From Propioniciclava flava (lineage in GTDB: Bacteria; Actinomycetota; Actinomycetes; Propionibacteriales; Propionibacteriaceae), in NCBI RefSeq assembly GCF_004126535.1, contig NZ_PPCV01000001.1, positions 124,001-188,000 of the forward strand: a DNA stretch of 64,000 nt, read 5' to 3'. The position numbers were made by a program, and so were the translations under genes. This document shows, piece by piece, positions 58,091 to 64,000 of this stretch. The number at the start of each line of letters is the position of its first letter. The stretch's first letter is position 1. Below the pieces are notes generated by a model, which was not told the DNA's origin, did not search any database, and saw only the letters and a program-made list of their open reading frames with translations.

Positions 58091-59049
58091 TGGCGCGCAC
58101 CGTGGCCGATGCCGGGGAGTTCGGGCTCATCGCGGAGTTCACTCACGGCGTGGAGATGCCGGTGGGGGTCTCGGTGGGACCGGGCGATGACTGCGCCGTT
58201 TTCACTCCCCGGGGCGACGTCGTGGTCAGCACGGATTCCATGATCGAGGACGTCCATTTCAAGCGGGTCTGGTCGGGCGCGGGCGATGTCGGACGCAAGG
58301 CGATCGCTTCTGCCGTGGCTGACGTTGAGGCTATGGGTGCTCGCCCGACCGGCGTTGTGGTCGCCTTGGCGCTCCCGGCCGACACGCCCCACGACTGGGC
58401 TTTGGAGTTTGGGCGGGGGGTCCGCGCCGAGTGCGAGACCTCCGGGGCAGCGCTCCTGGGTGGCGACCTCACCAAGGCGCCGGTGATCGGTGTCACGGTC
58501 ACAGCGCTGGGGGATCTGGAGGGACGCCCGCCCGTGCTGCGGTCGGGAGCTCGCCCCGGCGATGTCGTCGCCTACATCGGGCGCCTCGGCATGGCCGCCG
58601 CGGGCCTCGCCGTGCTGACGCGTGGATTCCGCTCACCGGGGGCGGTGGTGCGCGCCCATCGGGTGCCAGAGCCGCCTTATGGCCAAGGTGCCCTCGCGCT
58701 CGCCGCTGGCGCTACAGCGATGATCGATTGTTCCGACGGGCTGTTGGCCGACCTGGGTCATATCGCGGAGGAGTCCGGCGTCAGCATCGATCTGCTGGCG
58801 GATCGCCTCGACGTCGATGAGGCGCAAAAGACGGTCGCGGCCGCGATCGGTGGGGGAGATCCGCTGGTGTACATCCTCACCGGCGGCGATGACCATGCCT
58901 TGCTCGCCACCTTCCCGGCCACCACAGCGGTGCCCGAAGGGTGGACAACGATCGGGAATGTGCGCAGCCTCGACGAGGGTGAGGCGCCCGGTGTGACCGT
59001 GGGTGGGAGCCCCTGGGAGAGCGACGCGGGCGGGTGGCGTCACTTCTGA
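58090..59049 (+). CDS. thiL: Thiamine-monophosphate kinase
   Basis: Phosphorylates thiamine monophosphate to the active diphosphate. The 319-residue PurM/ThiL-fold protein shows GPGDDCAV, STDSMIEDVHF, KAIASAVADVEAMGA, LLGGDLTKA and IDCSDGLLADLGHI. The ATG shares its A with the ddl stop TGA. The order ddl-thiL is widespread in actinobacteria, although the small DUF3515 gene usual between them is missing. No TPP riboswitch is seen. Confidence 0.95.
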   Translation: MARTVADAGEFGLIAEFTHGVEMPVGVSVGPGDDCAVFTPRGDVVVSTDSMIEDVHFKRVWSGAGDVGRKAIASAVADVEAMGARPTGVVVALALPADTPHDWALEFGRGVRAECETSGAALLGGDLTKAPVIGVTVTALGDLEGRPPVLRSGARPGDVVAYIGRLGMAAAGLAVLTRGFRSPGAVVRAHRVPEPPYGQGALALAAGATAMIDCSDGLLADLGHIAEESGVSIDLLADRLDVDEAQKTVAAAIGGGDPLVYILTGGDDHALLATFPATTAVPEGWTTIGNVRSLDEGEAPGVTVGGSPWESDAGGWRHF

Positions 59050-59073
59050 CCGGGGCGACCCCGGCGTGGATGG

Positions 59074-59102
59074 TTGGCCCGCGCGACGAGGGTTGTTACT
59101 CT
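59074..59102 (+). promoter_or_regulatory. Promoter of ftsK
   Basis: TTGGCC (59074-59079) and TACTCT (59097-59102) are spaced by 17 nt. The -10 box ends 7 nt before ATG 59110, so the mRNA is predicted leaderless. Confidence 0.6.
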
Positions 59103-59109
59103 GCGGGAC

Positions 59110-61584
59110 ATGGCGACCCGCGCGTCTTCCCCCTCGCGGAGCCGTTCGAATGCATCTTCGCGCTCGGCGGCTTCACGCGGCGGAAGCAAATCTCAGCAGT
59201 CCCGCCGACCTCCCCAGAAGTCCGGAGGGGGCCTCGGTGGCTTCTTCGCTGCGCTCGGACGCGGCTTGGCCGCCCTGTGGCGGGGGATCGCGGGCCTGAT
59301 CGGTGGCGCGGTACGCAGCCTCGGCGTCGGCGTCCGCGATCTTGACCCGGAGCTTCGACGCGACGGGACGGGCCTGCTCCTCATCGTTGTGGGCGTGGTC
59401 GTCGCCGCAGCGTTCTGGTTCATGCTGCCCGGCGCCTTCGGCGAGGGCCTGCGGGCGGGTGTCTCCACGATCTTCGGGGCACCATCCATCGTGTTGCCCT
59501 TGGCAGCATTCGGCATGGCTTGGCGCACCCTGCGCGACCCCCGCGCCAACGGGCCCACGGGGCGCCAACCCGTCGGTTGGTTGGTGTTCGCGCTGGGAGT
59601 CCTCGGACTGTTCTCGGTCTCGCACGGGGTGCCCACTCCGAGCGAACCCGAAGCGATGCGTGCGGCAGGCGGCATCCTCGGGTTCATCCCCAGTTCGTTC
59701 CTGATGGATCTCGGTGACGTGTGGGTCGCCGTGCCGGTCCTCGTCGCAACGGCTTTGTTCGGCGCCTTGGTGATCACCGGAATCCCGCTGCACGAGATCC
59801 CCGAACGTGCGCGAGCGCTGCAAGAGCGCTACCGCCGCACCCCGGCCGAGCCGGAGCCTACCTATGGCGTCGATGAGGCCTACGACACCCCGTTGGTCGG
59901 GGAGCGTGTCGTGGCCGAGGAGCGCCCGCGTTCGCTGCCCCCGGTGCGCGAGGAATCCAGCAACTTCGATCTCTTCGGCGAGGAAGAGTCCACCCCCGCA
60001 CGTGGTGACACCCTCCCCGTCACCGCCGGCAAGGCGCCGACCGTGGCCGAACCGGCCGAACTCCAACCGCCAGTGCATTCCAACGAGCCGCTGCGCGCTG
60101 AGCAAACGGTCCTCTCAGGGGACATCCAGTACCTGCTGCCCGACCCTGCACAGTTGAAGCCCGGAAGCGCACCCAAGGCTCGTACCGAAGCCTCCGACGC
60201 GGTCGTGGACCGTCTTGCGGAGGTATTTCGTCAGTTCGATATCGACGCGGCCGTGACGGGATACACCCGCGGGCCGACGGTGACGCGCTACGAGGTGGAA
60301 CTGGGGCAAGGCGTCAAGGTCGAGAAGGTGACCGCGCTGGGCAAGAACATCGCCTACGCGGTGGCCTCGGCGGACGTACGGATCCTCAGCCCCATCCCGG
60401 GCAAGTCGGCGATCGGGGTGGAGATCCCGAACACGGACAAGGAGATCGTCTCCCTGGGTGACGTGCTTCGCTCAGCGAAGGCCCGCAACGACCACCACCC
60501 GATGACCGTGGGGCTGGGCAAGGACGTCGAGGGCGGCTACGTCATCGCCAACCTCGCCAAAATGCCGCACCTCCTCGTGGCGGGCGCAACCGGGTCGGGT
60601 AAGTCCAGCTTCGTGAACTCCATGATCACCTCGATCATGATGCGATCCACCCCCGACGAGGTGCGCATGCTCCTGGTCGATCCCAAACGGGTCGAACTGA
60701 CGAACTACGAAGGCATCCCGCATCTGGTGACGCCCATCATCACCAACCCGAAGAAGGCCGCTGAGGCCCTCCAGTGGGTGTGCCGGGAAATGGATCAACG
60801 CTACAACGACCTCGCAGCGTTCGGCTTCCGGCACATCGACGACTTCAACAAGGCCGTCCGGGCCGGCCAGGTGAAGCTCCCCCCGGGTTCGGAACGCGTC
60901 CTGGCGCCGTACCCGTACCTGCTCGTGATCGTGGACGAACTCGCCGACTTGATGATGGTCGCCCCCCGGGACGTGGAGGACTCCATCGTCCGGATCACCC
61001 AGCTGGCGCGAGCGGCGGGCATTCACCTCGTGCTGGCGACGCAGCGCCCCTCCACTGACGTCGTGACCGGCCTGATCAAGGCCAACGTCCCCTCCCGGTT
61101 GGCCTTCGCCACCAGTTCGATGACGGACTCGCGGGTCATCTTGGACCAGCCCGGTGCGGAGAAGCTCGTCGGGCAAGGCGATGGCCTGTTCTTGCCCATG
61201 GGCAGTTCAAAGCCGTTGCGCGTCCAGGGCGCCTGGGTCACCGAGCAGGAGATTCGCTCGGTCGTCAAGCACGTCACCGAGCAACTGGCTCCCCAATACC
61301 GCGAAGACGTCTCCGCACCGCAAGAGACCACGAAAGTCGCTGAGGACATCGGCGACGACCTGGAACTGGTCTTGGAGGCCGCGCAGTTGGTGGTCAACCT
61401 CCAACTCGGATCGACCTCGATGCTGCAACGCAAGTTGCGCGTCGGGTTCGCGAAGGCGGGCCGGCTCATGGACATCCTCGAAACCCGTGAGATCGTCGGG
61501 CCGTCCGAGGGCTCCAAGCCGCGGGAGGTCCTGGTCAAACCGGACGACCTCGACGCGGTGTTGAGCAATCTGCAGGAAGGCTGA
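59110..61584 (+). CDS. ftsK: DNA translocase FtsK
   Basis: Septal DNA pump that clears chromosomes during division. 824 residues: a Ser/Arg-rich start, four to five membrane helices (about residues 95-245), a linker, then the RecA-like motor with Walker A GATGSGKSS near residue 495 and Walker B VIVDELADLMM, and the C-terminal gamma winged-helix domain (LQRKLRVGFAKAGRLMDILE). ATG 59110 is preferred because of the promoter fit; GTG 59074 lies in the -35 box. The linker is short compared with E. coli FtsK. SDR follows by 1 nt. Confidence 0.95.
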   Translation: MATRASSPSRSRSNASSRSAASRGGSKSQQSRRPPQKSGGGLGGFFAALGRGLAALWRGIAGLIGGAVRSLGVGVRDLDPELRRDGTGLLLIVVGVVVAAAFWFMLPGAFGEGLRAGVSTIFGAPSIVLPLAAFGMAWRTLRDPRANGPTGRQPVGWLVFALGVLGLFSVSHGVPTPSEPEAMRAAGGILGFIPSSFLMDLGDVWVAVPVLVATALFGALVITGIPLHEIPERARALQERYRRTPAEPEPTYGVDEAYDTPLVGERVVAEERPRSLPPVREESSNFDLFGEEESTPARGDTLPVTAGKAPTVAEPAELQPPVHSNEPLRAEQTVLSGDIQYLLPDPAQLKPGSAPKARTEASDAVVDRLAEVFRQFDIDAAVTGYTRGPTVTRYEVELGQGVKVEKVTALGKNIAYAVASADVRILSPIPGKSAIGVEIPNTDKEIVSLGDVLRSAKARNDHHPMTVGLGKDVEGGYVIANLAKMPHLLVAGATGSGKSSFVNSMITSIMMRSTPDEVRMLLVDPKRVELTNYEGIPHLVTPIITNPKKAAEALQWVCREMDQRYNDLAAFGFRHIDDFNKAVRAGQVKLPPGSERVLAPYPYLLVIVDELADLMMVAPRDVEDSIVRITQLARAAGIHLVLATQRPSTDVVTGLIKANVPSRLAFATSSMTDSRVILDQPGAEKLVGQGDGLFLPMGSSKPLRVQGAWVTEQEIRSVVKHVTEQLAPQYREDVSAPQETTKVAEDIGDDLELVLEAAQLVVNLQLGSTSMLQRKLRVGFAKAGRLMDILETREIVGPSEGSKPREVLVKPDDLDAVLSNLQEG

Positions 61585-61585
61585 C

Positions 61586-62260
61586 ATGCGTACGGTGCTG
61601 GTTACGGGAGGAACCCGGGGCATCGGCCGGGCCGTCGTCGAACTGTTGGCGCCAACCTGGCGGGTGGTGATAGGCGGACGCGATCCGCAAGCCGTCGCGG
61701 ACCTGGTTGCGCTCTACCCGCACGCCCAGGGCTTCGTGGCGGATCTTGCCGACGCGGATGCGGTCAGGGCGGCCGTCGCACAGTTGGGCGAGGTCGACGC
61801 GGTCGTCCATAGCGCGGGAACAGTCGCTTACGGTGCCGCGGAGACCCAGTCGTGGGAGCAGTGGCGTCACGTGCTGGACCTCAACGTGATCGCGGTGGCC
61901 GAGTTGACCCGGCTGCTCCTCGGACGCCTGCGCGAGGCGCACGGCCAGGTGGTCGTGCTCAATTCGGGGGCTGGGCTCCACGCCCGGCCCGGCTCAGCGG
62001 TCTATGCGGCCTCGAAGTTCGCGCTGCGTGCCTGGGCGGACGCGCTGCGGGCTGAGGAGGCCGGGACGCTGCGCGTCACATCGGTGCATCCGGGGCGCGT
62101 GGACACCGACATGCAGCGAACCCTCCAGGCTGCCGAAGGCAAAGAGTACGACACCACGGGAGTCATGGACGTCGCCGCGGTTGCCCAGGCCGTGGCCTTC
62201 GCGCTGGAAGCGCCAGCGGACGCCTGCGTGGAGATGATCTCGGTGCGTCCTGCCAGCTGA
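61586..62260 (+). CDS. Short-chain dehydrogenase/reductase
   Basis: A 224-residue classical SDR. NAD(P)-binding TGGTRGIG near the start, the NSGAG active-site serine region near residue 130, and the catalytic YAASK near 145. The sequence GGRD after the second strand hints at NADPH. The substrate is unknown. It starts 1 nt after ftsK, so it may be cotranscribed with it; a functional link is not known. Confidence 0.92.
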   Translation: MRTVLVTGGTRGIGRAVVELLAPTWRVVIGGRDPQAVADLVALYPHAQGFVADLADADAVRAAVAQLGEVDAVVHSAGTVAYGAAETQSWEQWRHVLDLNVIAVAELTRLLLGRLREAHGQVVVLNSGAGLHARPGSAVYAASKFALRAWADALRAEEAGTLRVTSVHPGRVDTDMQRTLQAAEGKEYDTTGVMDVAAVAQAVAFALEAPADACVEMISVRPAS

Positions 62261-62281
62261 ACAGTCAGCCAACCCCTTCTG

Positions 62282-63817
62282 CTAGCGCGCGCCCTGTCGG
62301 GCAAACGTGAAGGTGATGAGGAAGGACGCCAGCAGCGTCAGACCCGTCAACACGAGGCAGTTGAGGTGGAGCGCCGAGAGGAAGGCATCGGAGGAGGCCA
62401 TCCGCAGCGCCTGCGCGGCCGGTTCGGGCAGCCCCGCAGCTACTTGCTGAGCCGCCATGATCGACTCCCCGGCTTCCTGCCCATAGCTCGCCCCCGCGGG
62501 GAGGGCTGCCCTCAGTTGTTCGCGGTACACATGGGTCAAGATGGAGCCAAGCACGGCGACACCGATCGTGCCGCCGACTTCCCGGATGGAGTCATTGACG
62601 CCGGAGGCGACGCCGATCTCGTCGCTGGGGGAGGCCGACAAGATGATGTCGGTGGCGGGTCCCTGTGCCAGGGCCAACCCCATCGCCATGAAAATCATGG
62701 CTGGCACCATGACGGCCCAATAGGGATTGGTGGCATCGGCGAAGGATACGATCAAGAACCCGATGCTCATCAACGCCATGCCCGCTGGGATGCAGCGGCC
62801 GGGACCAATCTTGCGTGCCAGCACCGGGGCGAGGGGAGAGCAGGCGGCCATCACCACAGCGAAAGGCAAGATGGCCAGCCCTGCCTGGAGCGCGCTATAG
62901 CCACGGACTGCCTGGAAGTAGATGGTGATGGCAAAGGTGAACCCGAACAGGGAAAAGAACGCCACACCGATAGCGGAACTGCACGCCGCGACACCTCGAG
63001 CCCGAAACAGGCTCAAGTCCAGTAGAGGGGAAGCTACTCGTCGTTCCCATGCGAGGAAGAGCGTTGCCAACGCGATGGAGGCGGCGAGGGCACCGAGGAT
63101 CGGCCAGGAGGTCCATCCCCATTGCGGGCCCTCGATAATCGCACCGACGAACAGGCCGAGGGCGGCGACCGCAAGGAACACCCCCCAGCCATCGAACTTT
63201 CCCCGGCGCTCCCCACGGGATTCGGGGACCAGCCAAGGAGTCACCGCAGCGACGGGCAGCACGATCGCGATGTTGATCGCGAACAGGGACGGCCAGGCAA
63301 AACTTTGGAGCAGCAAGCCTCCGAGAACCGGGCCCAGTGCGATCCCCAACCCGGCGGTCGCAGCCCAGAGGCCCACCGCGAGCGCATGATGCTTGGTGCC
63401 GTGGAAAATGGTCGAGATCAGCGACAGCGTCGCGGGGAAGACCAGCGCGGCACAGATCCCTAGGAGGGCGCGCAGAGCGATCAGCACCCCGAGGTGGGTG
63501 GTGAGAGCGGAGGCGAGCGAGACAGCGGCAAAGCCGAGGAGGCCGGCGATCAGCACGCGGCGTCTGCCCCAGCGATCGCCAAGGTAGCCCCCCGGCAGCA
63601 TCAAGACCGCAAACACGAGGGTGTAGGCGTCCACGATCCACTGCAACTGGGTGGTCGACGCGTCGAAGGCCCGACCCAGGGTAGGAATGCCGACGTTGAT
63701 GATCGTGTTGTCCATGACTCCGACCAACTCGGCCAAGCACAGGATCGCCAAAGCGACGAACGGGCGCTTGGCGGCGGGCCGCGCGGGGTGAGACCGGGGG
63801 GCATCGGTGGAGGTCAT
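62282..63817 (-). CDS. DHA2-type MFS exporter
   Basis: A multidrug-type proton antiporter of 511 residues with about fourteen membrane helices. The motif VMDNTIINVGIPTLGRAF after helix 1 marks the DHA2 family, GDRWGRRRVL is motif A, and LGPVLGGLLLQ lies in helix 5 as motif C. Typical substrates are drugs or metabolites, not predictable here. ATG 63817 is preceded by GAGGAAGGAA; in-frame GTG 63844 is upstream of this site. It is probably cotranscribed with the partial gene before it. Confidence 0.93.
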   Translation of the reverse strand: MTSTDAPRSHPARPAAKRPFVALAILCLAELVGVMDNTIINVGIPTLGRAFDASTTQLQWIVDAYTLVFAVLMLPGGYLGDRWGRRRVLIAGLLGFAAVSLASALTTHLGVLIALRALLGICAALVFPATLSLISTIFHGTKHHALAVGLWAATAGLGIALGPVLGGLLLQSFAWPSLFAINIAIVLPVAAVTPWLVPESRGERRGKFDGWGVFLAVAALGLFVGAIIEGPQWGWTSWPILGALAASIALATLFLAWERRVASPLLDLSLFRARGVAACSSAIGVAFFSLFGFTFAITIYFQAVRGYSALQAGLAILPFAVVMAACSPLAPVLARKIGPGRCIPAGMALMSIGFLIVSFADATNPYWAVMVPAMIFMAMGLALAQGPATDIILSASPSDEIGVASGVNDSIREVGGTIGVAVLGSILTHVYREQLRAALPAGASYGQEAGESIMAAQQVAAGLPEPAAQALRMASSDAFLSALHLNCLVLTGLTLLASFLITFTFARQGAR

Positions 63818-63858
63818 GATGATTCCTTCCTCGTGAGGGGACACAGGTGGGTGCTGGC

Positions 63859-64000
63859 CTACTGGGCGGATGGGGCCGACGCGACCACGAGAGCTGCAAT
63901 GACCTGCTGCAGGCGCGTCGTGGGATCGCCGTCAAGGTCGAAGACCAGCCGCAGGGCACCTTCGGAGGCCGAGGTGGTGGTCGTGGCAGGGGTAGCGGCG
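63859..64000 (-). CDS. C-terminal end of an unidentified protein (cut by the window edge)
   Basis: A frame open to the right edge and ending with TAG at 63859 encodes 46 residues: an Ala/Thr stretch, then a mixed segment with LRLVFDLDGDPTTRL and a hydrophobic end. It has the same strand as the MFS gene, 41 nt upstream of it. A regulator (TetR or MarR) would be usual in this place, but the visible part does not allow a call. Confidence 0.45.
   Translation of the reverse strand, partial: AATPATTTTSASEGALRLVFDLDGDPTTRLQQVIAALVVASAPSAQ

Overview
The window is ordinary chromosomal core sequence from a high-GC actinobacterium. I infer the order Propionibacteriales, probably the family Propionibacteriaceae. 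The methylmalonyl-CoA epimerase resembles the Propionibacterium shermanii enzyme along its length, and a PduO-type cobalamin adenosyltransferase is present, which fits B12-dependent propionate metabolism. Gene order around the ATP synthase, nucS, pafBC-tatAC-helY and leuCD is the general actinobacterial order. I see no insertion sequences, phage genes, CRISPR array or island of deviating composition. Genes are densely packed, often with 1-4 nt start/stop overlaps. Many genes have a TANNNT -10 box 6-8 nt before the start codon, so many transcripts should be leaderless.

Layout. 1-4.2 kb: the 3' part of lysA, then hom, thrH (a homoserine phosphotransferase in place of thrB/thrC) and a GT87 mannosyltransferase. 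4.3-10.9 kb: rho, rpmE, prfA, prmC, tsaC, wecA and atpI. 11-18.4 kb: the complete F1Fo ATP synthase operon atpBEFHAGDC and a DUF2550 gene. 18.4-25.6 kb: pduO, a cyclophilin-type lipoprotein, an alpha/beta hydrolase with a small Zn-ribbon protein, nucS, an AI-2E transporter with a DivIVA-like coiled-coil protein, mce, and a 51-residue membrane peptide beside a PH-domain membrane protein. 25.6-35.5 kb: gluQ, pafB, pafC, a small membrane protein, tatA, tatC, a diacylglycerol-kinase-like gene, helY and a glycogen-debranching-type glucosidase. 35.5-40.5 kb: hisF, a HIT hydrolase, then ilvB-ilvN-ilvC behind a leader peptide and attenuator.

40.5-49.2 kb: an Rpf/LysM secreted protein, ctpE, leuB, ilvE, an envelope-related trio (SPOR-like membrane protein, PGRP amidase, tail-anchored protein of unknown function) and tpx. 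49.4-56.8 kb: cimA, a DUF1707 protein, an FAH-family hydrolase, a CPBP membrane protease, tRNA-Gln(CTG), tRNA-Glu(CTC), an NdgR/LtbR-type IclR regulator, leuC and leuD. 57-64 kb: ddl, thiL, ftsK, an SDR, a DHA2-type MFS exporter and the C-terminal end of an unidentified gene.

How the genes work together. The dominant metabolic theme is branched-chain amino acid synthesis: ilvBNC, ilvE, leuB, leuCD and cimA. LeuCD and LeuB can serve both leucine synthesis and the citramalate route to isoleucine. The second theme is the cell envelope: wecA, GT87, Rpf, PGRP amidase, ddl, ftsK and the DivIVA-like protein. I did not find a convincing undescribed multi-gene system. The most promising leads are the envelope trio with its 78-nt antisense gene overlap, the compact divergent promoters that share one -10 element, and the pairs in which a TAG stop codon doubles as the -10 box of the next gene.
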